Shown piece by piece: positions 26,095 to 35,279 of a DNA stretch of 64,000 bases; position 1 is the first letter of the stretch, and every line of letters begins with the position of its first letter. The stretch is from contig NZ_FOHB01000005.1 of the NCBI RefSeq assembly GCF_900111375.1, positions 248,001 to 312,000 on the forward strand. The letters are read 5' to 3'. Source of the DNA: Pedococcus cremeus (lineage in GTDB: Bacteria > Actinomycetota > Actinomycetes > Actinomycetales > Dermatophilaceae). The translations under genes were made by a program, and so were the position numbers. The notes under the pieces were generated by a model, which was given only the letters and a program-made list of their open reading frames with translations, had not been told where the DNA came from and ran no database searches.

Positions 26095-27012
26095 TCAGGT
26101 GCCGCGCACGGCCAGCCGGGGCGGCCGGTCGCCGCGGATCACAGCCACCATGTCGACCACCCGACGCGTCGCCTGCACGTCGTGGGCCCGGAAGACGGTC
26201 GCCCCGAGCCACGCCGCCACGGCCGTCGCCGCGAGCGTCCCCTCGAGCCGCTCGTCGGGTGGCAGGTCGAGCGACTCGCCCACGAAGTCCTTGCGGGACA
26301 GCGCCTGCAGGATCGGGTACCCGAGTGCCGTGAGGTCGGCCGTGTGCCGCAGGAGCTGCAGGGAGTGCGCCGTGGTCTTGCCGAAGTCCAGGGTCGGGTC
26401 GACCAGGACCCGCTCCGCCGGTATGCCGGCCTGCTCGGCCCGGTGCGCGCCTTCGGCGAGGGTGCGCAGCACGTCGACGACCACGCCGGTGGGCTCGGGC
26501 GGGTACGTCACTGCGTGCGGGTCGGTCCGCGGCGGAAGGCCGCCCGTGTGGGAGCACACGACCCCGGCCCCGACCTGCGCGGCGACCGACACCAGCTCGG
26601 GGTCGTGCCCGGCCCAGGTGTCGTTGACCAGGTCGAGGCCGAACCGGCCGGCCTCGCGGGCGACCTCGGAGCGCCACGTGTCGAGGCTGAGCACCAGGTC
26701 GGGGTACTGCTCCCGGGCGTGCGCGAGGAAGGGCAGCACGCGGTCCATCTCCTGCTGGGTGTCGACCTGCTCACCCTCCTGACCGGCCCGCACGCCACCG
26801 ACGTCGACGATGTCGGCACCCGCCTCGACCGCCCGGTCGAGGGCGGCCTTGGCCGAGTCGAGGTCGGCGTGCCGGTTGTTCGCGAAGAAGGAGTCGCTCG
26901 TGCGGTTGACTATGGCCATGACCGCGGGCCGGGAGGCGTCGAACACCTGGCCCCTCAGCACCAGGGGCGGCGTGCGAGGGAGGTCGAGGTCACGCGGCTC
27001 GGGCAGCTCCAC
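26095..27012 (-). CDS. Dihydropteroate synthase-like protein, FolP2 type
   Basis: 305 residues from a GTG at 27012. It follows mycobacterial FolP2 along its length: VMAIVNRTSDSFF, ADIVDVGGVRAGQEG, LSLDTWRSEVA, LVNDTWAGHDPELV, VLVDPTLDFGKTTAHSLQLLRH, ALSRKDFVGE, LEGTLAATAVAAWLGATVFRAHDV. In active DHPS the first motif is NVTPDSFSDGG; here it is NRTSDSFFANN, so true folate activity is doubtful. The paralogue in M. tuberculosis is reported not to act as a DHPS. It stands alone and is divergent from an acyl-CoA dehydrogenase gene, not in a folate operon. Confidence 0.85.
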   Translation of the reverse strand: MELPEPRDLDLPRTPPLVLRGQVFDASRPAVMAIVNRTSDSFFANNRHADLDSAKAALDRAVEAGADIVDVGGVRAGQEGEQVDTQQEMDRVLPFLAHAREQYPDLVLSLDTWRSEVAREAGRFGLDLVNDTWAGHDPELVSVAAQVGAGVVCSHTGGLPPRTDPHAVTYPPEPTGVVVDVLRTLAEGAHRAEQAGIPAERVLVDPTLDFGKTTAHSLQLLRHTADLTALGYPILQALSRKDFVGESLDLPPDERLEGTLAATAVAAWLGATVFRAHDVQATRRVVDMVAVIRGDRPPRLAVRGT

Positions 27013-27090
27013 GGCGCCATCCTCGCACCGGGCCGCCGCCCGGGCGCGGGAGGGCGGGCCACACCCGGCCGCTCTGGCTAGGCTCGGTGA

Positions 27091-28296
27091 ATGGCCTTCG
27101 ACTTCACCATCTCCCCGCACGTCGAGGAGCAGCGCCGACGCATCGCCGACTTCGTGGCGAACGAGGTGGTCCCCGTCGAGCAGCAGGTGTTCCGAGAGGG
27201 GTTCACCGACGAGCTCCGGCTCGAGCTGCAGAGCCGGGCGAAGGCGGCCGGCGTGTTCGCGCCGCAGGCCCCGGCGTCGCTCGGCGGCGGCGGCTTCCGG
27301 TTCGACGAGGCGGCGGTGCTGCTGGAGGAGGCGGGCTACAGCCTGCTCGGCCCGGTGGCCCTCAACTGCGCCGCTCCCGACGAGGGCAACATCCACCTGC
27401 TCCACATGACCGGCACCCCCGAACAGCAGGCGAGGTACCTCGAGCCGCTGGTCTCAGGAGAGGTGCGTTCCTGCTTCGCCATGACCGAGCCCCCGCCGGG
27501 TGCCGGCTCCGACCCGTCCGCGCTGCGCACCACCGCCCATCGGGTCGACGGGGGCTGGGTGCTGAACGGCGAGAAGTGGCTCATCACGGGCGCCCAGGGT
27601 GCGGCCTTCTCGATCGTCATGGCGCGCAACGAGGGCGACGACGTGCCCGAGGGCGCCACGATGTTCCTGACGCCGACCGACAACCCGGGCTTCGTGCTCG
27701 GCGAGCACCTCAACACGATCGACGGCACCTTCCTCGGCGGGCACCTCCGGATCTCCCTGCGCGACTGCTTCGTGCCCGACGCGGACGTGCTCGGTGAGCC
27801 CGGCAGCGGCTTCGCAGCCGCCCAGGTGCGCCTCGCCCCGGCACGTCTCACGCACTGCATGCGGTGGCTCGGTGCGGCCCGCCGGGCGCACGACATCGCG
27901 GTCGAGCGGTCCGTGGAGCGCGAGCTCTTCGGCTCGCGGCTGAGCGACCTCGGCATGGCGCAGTCGCTCATCGCCGAGAACGAGATCGACCTCGCCGCCG
28001 CCCGGGCGATCCTGTGGCAGACCTCGTGGGTGCTGGCCGAGGGCAGCCGGACGAGCGAGGAGTCCTCGCGCGCCAAGGTGTTCGTCTCCGAGGCGGCCTG
28101 CCGGGTCGTCGACCGGGCGGTGCAGCTCGCCGGTGGGATGGGTACGTCCGAGGAGCTCGTCCTCGGCCGGATCTACCGCGACATCAGGTCGTTCCGCATC
28201 TACGACGGCGCCACCGAGGTGCACAAGATGTCGATTGCCAAGCGGGCCGCCCGGCGAGCCGCCGCCCGCATCGCCGCGAGGGAGAAGCGGGCGTGA
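27091..28296 (+). CDS. Acyl-CoA dehydrogenase family protein (FadE-like)
   Basis: 401 residues with the whole ACAD fold: N-terminal helical domain, CFAMTEPPPGAGSDPSAL and WVLNGEKWLITGA (FAD/substrate region), and C-terminal AVQLAGGMGTSEELVLGRIYRDIRSFRIYDGATEVHKMSIAKR. TAGGCT ends six bases before the ATG, so the message may be leaderless. GTGA overlap with a phosphotransferase-like gene, the usual partner arrangement in ACAD10/11-type pathways, suggests hydroxy- or branched acyl-CoA use. FAD-dependent, cytoplasmic. Confidence 0.92.
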   Translation: MAFDFTISPHVEEQRRRIADFVANEVVPVEQQVFREGFTDELRLELQSRAKAAGVFAPQAPASLGGGGFRFDEAAVLLEEAGYSLLGPVALNCAAPDEGNIHLLHMTGTPEQQARYLEPLVSGEVRSCFAMTEPPPGAGSDPSALRTTAHRVDGGWVLNGEKWLITGAQGAAFSIVMARNEGDDVPEGATMFLTPTDNPGFVLGEHLNTIDGTFLGGHLRISLRDCFVPDADVLGEPGSGFAAAQVRLAPARLTHCMRWLGAARRAHDIAVERSVERELFGSRLSDLGMAQSLIAENEIDLAAARAILWQTSWVLAEGSRTSEESSRAKVFVSEAACRVVDRAVQLAGGMGTSEELVLGRIYRDIRSFRIYDGATEVHKMSIAKRAARRAAARIAAREKRA

Positions 28297-29363
28297 GCGG
28301 TGCCGAGGGGAAGCCACTCGAGGAGACCCCCGGGCTGCCCAGCGAGGAGACGCCCGGGCTGCCCCGCGAGACCTTCACGCGCTGGGCCTCGGGGAGGCTG
28401 CCCCAGCTCGGGGACGACTGGCGCGCCCAGGTCATCTCGGGCGGCCTGTCCAACCTCACCTACCGAGTGCGGGGCGAGCAGGCCACGGTGATCGTGCGCC
28501 GGCCGCCGCTCGGGAAGCTGCTGCCGAGCGCGCACGACATGGCGCGCGAGCACCGCGTGCTCTCGGCCCTGCAGGACACCGACGTACCGGTGCCCCAGGT
28601 CCTCGCCCTGTGTGACGACCCCGAGGTCGCGGGCGCTCCCTTCTACGTCATGGCCGAGGTCGACGGTGAGGTCTTTCGCGACCCGGGGCAGACCGCGCGC
28701 CTGACGGCAGAGCAGCGACGGGCCCTCGCCGACGACCTCGTCGAGGTGCTCGCCCGCATCCACGCGGTCGACCTCGAGGCCACCGGGCTGGCCGACTTCG
28801 GACGCCACGGCGGCTACGTCGAGCGCCAGCTGCGCCGCTGGACCGCGCAGTGGGAGGCCAGCCGCACCCGGGAGGTCGCCGGCATGCCAGAGCTCCTCAC
28901 CGCGCTCGCCCGGCAGCAGCCGCACCAGGCCGAGACCACCCTCGTGCACGGCGACTACCGCCTCGACAACACCATCATCAGCACCGACGAGACCCCGCGC
29001 GTGGCCGCGGTCGTCGACTGGGAGCTCTCGACCCTCGGCGACCCCCTCGCCGACCTGGCCACCTGGCTCACCTACTGGAGCGGGCCGGGCGAGGACGGCA
29101 GCGCCGTCCCGGTGGCCCAGGGGCTCACCGACCTGGAGGGCTTCCCCACCGGCGACGAGATCGCCGATCGGTATGCCGCGCGCACCGGGCGCGACCTGTC
29201 GCACCTCGCGTTCTACCGGGCCTTCACCGACTGGCGGCTCGCGGTCATCCTCGAGGGCGTGCATGCCCGGTACCTCGCCGGGAAGTCGCTGGGCGAGGGC
29301 TACGACCGCGTCGGCCCCGCCGTCCCGCTGCTGGTGGAGCGCGCGCTGGCCCACCTGGCCTGA
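28293..29363 (+). CDS. APH-family phosphotransferase paired with acyl-CoA dehydrogenase (FadE36-like)
   Basis: 356 residues from a GTG overlapping the dehydrogenase stop. Kinase-like fold: ISGGLSNLTYRV nucleotide loop, VIVRRPP, catalytic loop LVHGDYRLDNTII (HxDxxxxN) and VVDWELSTLGDPLADLA as metal-binding DWE. All catalytic residues appear intact. Homologues next to ACADs (ACAD10/11 in animals, FadE36 in mycobacteria) are thought to phosphorylate 4-hydroxyacyl-CoA or related substrates. Residues 8-25 contain a short ETPGLP duplication. Confidence 0.88.
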   Translation: MSGAEGKPLEETPGLPSEETPGLPRETFTRWASGRLPQLGDDWRAQVISGGLSNLTYRVRGEQATVIVRRPPLGKLLPSAHDMAREHRVLSALQDTDVPVPQVLALCDDPEVAGAPFYVMAEVDGEVFRDPGQTARLTAEQRRALADDLVEVLARIHAVDLEATGLADFGRHGGYVERQLRRWTAQWEASRTREVAGMPELLTALARQQPHQAETTLVHGDYRLDNTIISTDETPRVAAVVDWELSTLGDPLADLATWLTYWSGPGEDGSAVPVAQGLTDLEGFPTGDEIADRYAARTGRDLSHLAFYRAFTDWRLAVILEGVHARYLAGKSLGEGYDRVGPAVPLLVERALAHLA

Positions 29364-29440
29364 CCCGACTTCTGGCCACTCACTCGCCGTCGACCCCCCG
29401 CTGAGCCGGTCGGATGCCGAGGCGGTGGCCAGAAGTCGGG
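29364..29440. repeat. 16-base inverted repeat between convergent genes
   Basis: CCCGACTTCTGGCCAC (29364-29379) and its exact complement (29425-29440) flank a 45-base spacer that fills almost the whole gap between the converging phosphotransferase and oxidase genes. It could be a bidirectional terminator with a large loop or a small MITE-like insertion. Confidence 0.65.
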
Positions 29441-29447
29441 AGGTGGG

Positions 29448-30896
29448 TCAGCTGTCGAAGCCGAGGCCGAGGCGGTCGAGGGTGCGCAGCCAGGCGTTGC
29501 GCCGGCCGGCCTTCGCATCGGCCCGGGCCAGCGACCACCGGGTCAGCTGGATCCCCGCCCAGGCGAAGGGCTCCGGCGGGAACGGCAGCGGGCGTCGGCG
29601 CACCATCTCGAGCTCGGTCACCTCGGACCGCCGGCCGTCGAGCAGGTCGAGCATGACCCGGGCACCGAACCGGGTCGCGCCGACACCCAGGCCGGTGTAG
29701 CCCAGGGCGTAGGAGACGCGCCCTCCCATCGCCGTGCCGAAGAAGGCGCTGAACCGGGTGCAGGTGTCGATCGCCCCGCCCCAGCGGTGGGTGAACCGCA
29801 GCCCCTCGAGCTGGGGGAACGTCTCGAAGAAGTGCTCCGCGAGCTTGCGGTGCGTCTCCGGCCGCTGGTCGCGACGCGGGTCCACGCGGCGGCCGTAGTG
29901 GTAGACCGCGTCGTAGCCGCCCCACAGGATCCGGTTGTCACGGGTCAGCCGGTAGTAGTGGAACTGGTTCGCCGAGTCACCCACTCCTGCCCGTGACTGC
30001 CAGCCGATCGAGGCGAGCTGCTCGTCGGTGAGCGGCTCGGTCATCAGGACGTAGTCGTAGACGGGCACGGTGTGCAGGCTGACCCGGCGCAGCAGCGAGG
30101 GGAACGCGTTCGTCCCCAGAGCCACGTGCCTGGCGGTGACGACGGCGCCGGTGTGCGTCTCGAGCCGTACGCCGGCGCCGTGCCGGGTCAGGCCGGCGAC
30201 GCGGGTGCCCTCGGCGATCCGCACCCCGAGCGACTCGGCGGCCCGGGCGAGACCCCAGGCCAGCCGGGCGGGGTCGACCAGCGCCGTGCCGTCCGGGTCC
30301 CGCAGTCCCGCGAGGTAGGTCGGGGAGTCGAGCTCGGCGCGCACGGCGGCCCGGTCGAGGAGCTCACCGCTGCCCTCGGCTGCCGCCTCCTCCAGCCACG
30401 CGACCTCGTGCGGCGCCGTGGCCACGGTCAGCTCACCGGTGCGCTCGAAGTCGCAGTCGATGCCGTAGCGGTCGATGGTGTCCTCGATCGCGTCAAGGTT
30501 CTCGCGGCCCAGCCGGTCGAGGGTGGCGTACTCCTCAGGCCACCGGGCGCGCCCGTTGGCCTCGCCGTGGGTCAGGCTCGCGGAGCAGAAGCCGCCGTTG
30601 CGCCCGGAGGCCGCCCAACCGATGCGGCCGGCCTCGAGCAGCAGCACGTCGCGGCCGGGGTGTCGCTCCTTGGCGAGCAGCGCGGTCCACAGGCCGGTGT
30701 AGCCACCGCCCACCACGACCAGGTCGGCGTCGGTCGAGGCCTCCAGCGGCGGACGCGGGGCAGGGCGTCCCGGCTGCTCGAGCCAGAAGACGCCGGGCTC
30801 GGCGTCGACGAGCGACGGGTGCCCGAGGTGGCCGAACTGCCCACGGGGGCTGGGCCGCCCGGGCAGCCCGGTGCCCCCGGGCTGCGCGGCAACCAC
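29448..30896 (-). CDS. FAD-dependent amine oxidase-type oxidoreductase (DAO fold, PuuB-like)
   Basis: 482 residues from a GTG two bases after the aminotransferase stop. The dinucleotide motif VVVGGGYTGLWTALLAKE lies at about 57-75, GRNGGFCSASL follows, and the C-terminal FAD contact is GYTGLGVGATRFGARVMLDLL. Overall arrangement matches gamma-glutamylputrescine oxidase and related DAO enzymes. Placed downstream of a class III aminotransferase and a semialdehyde dehydrogenase, it probably deaminates an amine or amino-acid intermediate. The residues before about 50 (GRPAPRPPLEAS) are non-conserved. Confidence 0.85.
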   Translation of the reverse strand: MVAAQPGGTGLPGRPSPRGQFGHLGHPSLVDAEPGVFWLEQPGRPAPRPPLEASTDADLVVVGGGYTGLWTALLAKERHPGRDVLLLEAGRIGWAASGRNGGFCSASLTHGEANGRARWPEEYATLDRLGRENLDAIEDTIDRYGIDCDFERTGELTVATAPHEVAWLEEAAAEGSGELLDRAAVRAELDSPTYLAGLRDPDGTALVDPARLAWGLARAAESLGVRIAEGTRVAGLTRHGAGVRLETHTGAVVTARHVALGTNAFPSLLRRVSLHTVPVYDYVLMTEPLTDEQLASIGWQSRAGVGDSANQFHYYRLTRDNRILWGGYDAVYHYGRRVDPRRDQRPETHRKLAEHFFETFPQLEGLRFTHRWGGAIDTCTRFSAFFGTAMGGRVSYALGYTGLGVGATRFGARVMLDLLDGRRSEVTELEMVRRRPLPFPPEPFAWAGIQLTRWSLARADAKAGRRNAWLRTLDRLGLGFDS

Positions 30897-30897
30897 G

Positions 30898-32268
30898 TCA
30901 GCCCGCGGTGGTGTGGCGGTCGGCGACCGCGAGCGCCTCGTCGAGGATGGCGATCCCCTCACGCACCTCGTCGGCCGTCGTGGTGCACGGGGGCACGACA
31001 TGGGTGCGGTTGAAGTGGGTGAACGGCCACAGCCCGCGCTGCTTGCACGCGGCCGCGAACTCGTTCATCGGCGCGGCATCCGCCCCGGCCGCGTTGAACG
31101 GCACCAGCGGCTCGCGGGTGTCCCTGTCACGCACCAGCTCCAGGGCCCAGAAGACCCCGAGGCCGCGCACGTCGCCGACCGAGGGGTGCCGCTCGGCGAG
31201 CGCCCGCAGCTCGGGGCCGATGACCTCCTCGCCGAGAGCGCGGGCGTGCTCGACGATGCCCTCCTCGCGGAAGATCTCGATCGACGCCACGGCCGATGCA
31301 CACGCCAGCGGGTGTCCGGAGTAGGTCAGCCCGCCCGGGTAGGGCCGCTCCGAGAACGTGGCCGCGATGCGGTCGGAGATGACCACGCCGCCGAGCGGCA
31401 CGTAGCCGGAGTTGACGCCCTTGGCGAAGGTGATGAGGTCGGGCGTGACGCCCCAGTGGTCGACGGCGAACCACTCACCGCAACGGCCGAAGCCGGCCAT
31501 GACCTCGTCGGCGATCATGACGATCCCGAACTCGTCGCAGATCTCGCGGACGCCCTGGAGGTAGCCCGGCGGGGGCACCAGGATGCCGTTGGTGCCGACG
31601 ACGGTCTCGAGGATGACCGCCGCGACGGTCTGCGGGCCCTCGACCATGATGACGTCGCGCAGGTGCTGCAGCGCGCGCTCGGACTCCTCCGCCTCGGAGG
31701 TCGCGTGGAAGGCCGAGCGGTAGGGGTACGGGCCCCAGTACCGCACCACACCCGGCATACCCGGCTCTGACGGCCACCGGCGCGGGTCGCCGGTGAGGGC
31801 GATCGCGCCAGCGGTGGCACCGTGGTAGCTGCGGTAGGCGGCGAGCACCTTGTGCCGGCCGGTGTGCAGGCGGGCCATGCGCAGGGCGTTCTCGTTGGCC
31901 TCGGCGCCGCCGTTGGTGAAGAACACCATGTTCAGGTCACCGGGCGCGATCTCGGCGATGAGCCGGGCGGCCTCGGAGCGGGCGTCGTTGGCGAACGCCG
32001 GACTGACCGTGGTGAGCCGCGCCGCCTGCTCCTGGATCGCCGCCACCAGCTTGGGGTGCTGGTAGCCGATGTTGACGTTGACCAGCTGGCTCGAGAAGTC
32101 GAGGTAGCGGTTGCCGTTGTAGTCGGTGAAGTACGACCCCTCCGCCGAGGCGATCGGCAGCGGGTCGATCAGGCCCTGCGCCGACCATGAGTGGAAGACG
32201 TGGGCGCGGTCGTCGCGGCGCACCTGCTCCTCGGAGGCGCCGGCCAGTCCGGTGAGGGTGTCGGTCAT
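30898..32268 (-). CDS. Class III PLP aminotransferase (beta-alanine/taurine/polyamine type)
   Basis: 456 residues. PLP motifs: VFFTNGGAEANENALRMAR, SYHGATAGAIALTGDPRRW, ILETVVGTNGILVPPPGYL, MIADEVMAGFGRCGEWF, and the Schiff-base lysine in LITFAKGVNSGYVPLGG. The start region AHVFHSWSAQGLIDPLPI is typical of omega-amino acid:pyruvate aminotransferases. Upstream of the FAD oxidase and downstream of a CoA-acylating semialdehyde dehydrogenase, it would make malonate semialdehyde from beta-alanine or a similar omega-aldehyde. AAGGA ribosome site before the ATG. Confidence 0.9.
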   Translation of the reverse strand: MTDTLTGLAGASEEQVRRDDRAHVFHSWSAQGLIDPLPIASAEGSYFTDYNGNRYLDFSSQLVNVNIGYQHPKLVAAIQEQAARLTTVSPAFANDARSEAARLIAEIAPGDLNMVFFTNGGAEANENALRMARLHTGRHKVLAAYRSYHGATAGAIALTGDPRRWPSEPGMPGVVRYWGPYPYRSAFHATSEAEESERALQHLRDVIMVEGPQTVAAVILETVVGTNGILVPPPGYLQGVREICDEFGIVMIADEVMAGFGRCGEWFAVDHWGVTPDLITFAKGVNSGYVPLGGVVISDRIAATFSERPYPGGLTYSGHPLACASAVASIEIFREEGIVEHARALGEEVIGPELRALAERHPSVGDVRGLGVFWALELVRDRDTREPLVPFNAAGADAAPMNEFAAACKQRGLWPFTHFNRTHVVPPCTTTADEVREGIAILDEALAVADRHTTAG

Positions 32269-32304
32269 GCTCGTCCTTCTCGTGCTTCTCGTAAGCTCAA
32301 CAGG

Positions 32305-33804
32305 TCAGCGGGTGCGCGGGAAGCCGAGGTCGACCGACGACGTGGCCGGGTCGGGCCAGCGCGAGGTGACGACCTTGCCGCGGGTGTAGAAGTTCACGCC
32401 CTCCGGGCCGTACATGTGGGTGTCACCGAAGAGCGAGTCCTTCCAGCCGCCGAAGGAGTAGTAGGCGACCGGCACGGGGATCGGCACGTTGATGCCGACC
32501 ATGCCGACCTCGACGTCGAACTGGAACTGCCGGGCGGCGCCGCCGTCACGGGTGAAGATGGCGGTGCCGTTGGCGTAGCGGTTGGCGTTGATGAGGGCGA
32601 CCCCCTCCTCGTAGGTCGCGACGCGCACGACGCCGAGCACCGGGCCGAAGATCTCGTCGGTGTAGACCGTCATCTCGGGAGTCACGTTGTCCAGCAGCGT
32701 GGTGCCGAGGAAAAAGCCGTCCTTGGGCACGTCGGCCTCGCGGCCGTCGACGACCACCGTGGCGCCGGCCCGCTCGCCGGCGTCGATGTAGCCGGCCACC
32801 TTGTCGCGGTGCTCGCGGGTGATGAGCGGTCCCATGTCGGTGCCGGCCGCGGCGCCGTCGCCGACGGTCAGCTTGGGCAGCCGCACCGAGATCGCGTCGA
32901 CCAGCGGGTCGGCGACCTCGCCGACGGCGACGGCCACCGAGAGCGCCATGCAGCGCTCACCGGCGGCACCGTATGCCGCGCCGACCACCGCGTCGGCGGC
33001 CATCTCGACGTCGGCGTCGGGCAGCACGAGGGCGTGGTTCTTGGCGCCGCCGAGGGCCTGCACCCGCTTGCCGTGGGCGGTGCCCGTCTCGTAGATGTAC
33101 TTCGCGATCGGGGTCGAGCCGACGAAGCTCACCGCTGCGATGCCGGGGTGCGTCAGGATCGCGTCGACGGCCTCCTTGTCGCCGTGCAGCACGGTGAAGA
33201 CGCCGTCGGGCAGACCGGCCTCCTTCCACAGCTGGGCGAGGAACAGCGACGCCGAGGGGTCCTTCTCGCTGGGCTTGAGGATGAAGGCGTTGCCGCACGC
33301 GATGGCGTTGGCGCACATCCACAGCGGCACCATGGCCGGGAAGTTGAACGGGGTGATGCCGGCGACGACGCCCAGCGGCTGGCGGATGTTGTAGACGTCC
33401 ACGCCGGTCGCGGCCTGCTCCGAGAAGCCACCCTTGAGCAGCTGCGGGATGCCGGTGGCGAACTCGACGTTCTCCAGGCCCCGGGCGATCTCGCCGGCCG
33501 CGTCGGAGAGCACCTTGCCGTGCTCGGCGGTGATGATCGCCGCCAGCTCGTCGGTGCGCGCGTGCAGCAGCTCGCGGAACGCGAACAGCACGGCCGAGCG
33601 CTTCGACAGCGAGGAGCTGCGCCACGCGCGCGCGGCCGCGGTGGCCCTCGCGACGACGGCGTCGACCTCGGCGGCGCTCGCGAGGTCGACCTCGGCGGTC
33701 TGCTGCCCGGTCGCGGGGTTGAAGACGGGGGCGGTGCGGCCGGAGGTGCCGGCGCTCTCGCGTCCGTCGATCCAGTGGGAGATGCGCGTGGTCGTGCCAG
33801 TCAT
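32305..33804 (-). CDS. mmsA: CoA-acylating (methyl)malonate-semialdehyde dehydrogenase
   Basis: 499 residues from the ATG at 33804, preceded by TACGGT six bases upstream (leaderless). Aldehyde dehydrogenase fold with GVVAGITPFNFPAMVPLWM, FVGSTPIAKYIYETGTAHGKRVQALGGAKNHALVLPDAD and the catalytic Cys in GAAGERCMALS. The GERCMA context and the NHALV segment mark the MmsA/IolA class, which oxidises malonate or methylmalonate semialdehyde to acetyl- or propionyl-CoA. It is probably the first gene of the three-gene catabolic operon and faces the divergent MocR regulator. Confidence 0.9.
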   Translation of the reverse strand: MTGTTTRISHWIDGRESAGTSGRTAPVFNPATGQQTAEVDLASAAEVDAVVARATAAARAWRSSSLSKRSAVLFAFRELLHARTDELAAIITAEHGKVLSDAAGEIARGLENVEFATGIPQLLKGGFSEQAATGVDVYNIRQPLGVVAGITPFNFPAMVPLWMCANAIACGNAFILKPSEKDPSASLFLAQLWKEAGLPDGVFTVLHGDKEAVDAILTHPGIAAVSFVGSTPIAKYIYETGTAHGKRVQALGGAKNHALVLPDADVEMAADAVVGAAYGAAGERCMALSVAVAVGEVADPLVDAISVRLPKLTVGDGAAAGTDMGPLITREHRDKVAGYIDAGERAGATVVVDGREADVPKDGFFLGTTLLDNVTPEMTVYTDEIFGPVLGVVRVATYEEGVALINANRYANGTAIFTRDGGAARQFQFDVEVGMVGINVPIPVPVAYYSFGGWKDSLFGDTHMYGPEGVNFYTRGKVVTSRWPDPATSSVDLGFPRTR

Positions 33805-33865
33805 GCTGCGACCGTACGTCCCAGACATCTGGTGGCACAATAGTTCGGTTGCTATGTTACAAAGC

Positions 33866-35215
33866 GTGAAGGCCGTCCTCTCCGCCATCGAGCAGCACCT
33901 CGACGAGCCCAGCGCCCGCGGACTCGCCCAGGCTGTGGCCGCGGTCATCCGCGAGGGAGGCCTCCAGGCGGGTGACCGGCTCCCGCCGATCCGCACCGTG
34001 GCCTCCGAGCTCGCCCTCTCCCCCACCACCGTCAGCGCCGCCTGGGGCCGACTGGGACGTGCCGGTGCGGTGCGCACCGACGGCCGCCGCGGCACGACCG
34101 TCACCGACCAGTCGCGGCCCACCGCCAGCCGCTACCAGCAGGCCTTCGAGCGCCCCGCCGCCCTCGCCCTCGACCTGTCCACCGGGGTCCCCGACGCCGA
34201 GCTGCTGCCCGGCCTCGGCCGCGCGCTCGCCTCGCTCACCACCGCCGGCACGCCGGGGAGCTACCTCGACGAGCCGGTGCTGCCCGAGCTCGCCGAGGTG
34301 CTCCTGGCCCAGTGGCCGTATGCCGTGCCGCGCCTCGCCGTCGTCGACGGCGCCATGGACGGCATGGAGCTGGTGGCACGCACCGCGCTGCGCTTCGGCG
34401 ACCGGGTCGTCGTCGAGCACCCCTGCTTCCCGCCCATGGTCGACCTGCTCGAGTCGGTGGGCGTGCAGGTCGTGCCCGTGCGGGTCGACGAGGAGGGCCT
34501 GGAGCCCGACGGCCTGCGCGATGCCCTCAGAGCGCCGGTGGCAGCAGTGTTCCTCCAGCCGCGCGCGCAGAACCCGACCGGGGTGAGCCTGACCGAGCGT
34601 CGGGCCCACGCCCTCGCCGACCTGCTCGAGGGCACGACGACCCTGGTGGTCGAGGACGACTCGGCCGGCGCCGCTCTCGGCGGCGAGACGGTGAGCCTGG
34701 GCCGCTGGCGGCCGGAGCACACGGCATACATCAGGTCGTTCTCCAAGTCGCACGGACCGGACCTGCGGCTCGCCGCCCTGAGCGCCCCGGCCGACCTGCT
34801 GCGCGCCCTGGAGGCGCGGCGGCAGGTGGGGCAGGGGTGGAGCAGCCGGCTGCTGCAACGCATCCTGCTGAGCCTGCTCACCGACCCGGTCGCGGTCGAG
34901 GAGGTCGAGCAGGCGGCACAGGAGTACGCCCACCGCCGGGCCGTGGTCGTCGACGCGCTGGCGGGGCACGGGGTGGAGGTCGACGGCACTGAGGGCATCA
35001 ACATCTGGGTGCCGGTGCAGGACGAGACCGCGGCGGTGGTCCGGCTGGCGAGCGCCGGCATCGGGGTGACGCCGGGGTCGCCGTTCACCCTGCTGCCCGG
35101 GGAAGGTGACCACGTCCGCGTCACGGTCGGGCTCGCCCGCGACGGGCACGCGGAGCTGGCCGCCGAGATCGCCGCCGCCGCCCGGACGCCGGGGTGGCGG
35201 CCGGGCGTCCGGTAG
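33866..35215 (+). CDS. MocR/PdxR-type regulator (GntR HTH fused to aminotransferase-like domain)
   Basis: 449 residues from the GTG at 33866, since TATGTT ends seven bases before it; an in-frame ATG at 33854 overlaps that box. The GntR-type winged HTH (IREGGLQAGDRLPPIRTVASELALSPTTVSAAWGRLGRAGAVRTDGRRGTTV) covers ~25-85 and a fold-type I aminotransferase-like domain the rest, with PLP lysine in YIRSFSKSHGPDLR. Divergence from mmsA and the catabolic genes suggests it controls them, sensing an amine through PLP as in GabR. Both promoters lie within about 60 bases. Confidence 0.9.
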   Translation: MKAVLSAIEQHLDEPSARGLAQAVAAVIREGGLQAGDRLPPIRTVASELALSPTTVSAAWGRLGRAGAVRTDGRRGTTVTDQSRPTASRYQQAFERPAALALDLSTGVPDAELLPGLGRALASLTTAGTPGSYLDEPVLPELAEVLLAQWPYAVPRLAVVDGAMDGMELVARTALRFGDRVVVEHPCFPPMVDLLESVGVQVVPVRVDEEGLEPDGLRDALRAPVAAVFLQPRAQNPTGVSLTERRAHALADLLEGTTTLVVEDDSAGAALGGETVSLGRWRPEHTAYIRSFSKSHGPDLRLAALSAPADLLRALEARRQVGQGWSSRLLQRILLSLLTDPVAVEEVEQAAQEYAHRRAVVVDALAGHGVEVDGTEGINIWVPVQDETAAVVRLASAGIGVTPGSPFTLLPGEGDHVRVTVGLARDGHAELAAEIAAAARTPGWRPGVR

Positions 35216-35244
35216 ACCTCGGACCCGGCGAAGGCCGGACAGCA

Positions 35245-35279
35245 CGAAGGCCGGAGAGCAGGGGGTGCCCCGGCCTTCG
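35245..35279. terminator. Hairpin terminator after the MocR gene
   Basis: CGAAGGCCGG (35245-35254) pairs with CCGGCCTTCG (35270-35279). An extra CGAAGGCCGG copy at 35229-35238 could form an alternative stem. Confidence 0.65.
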
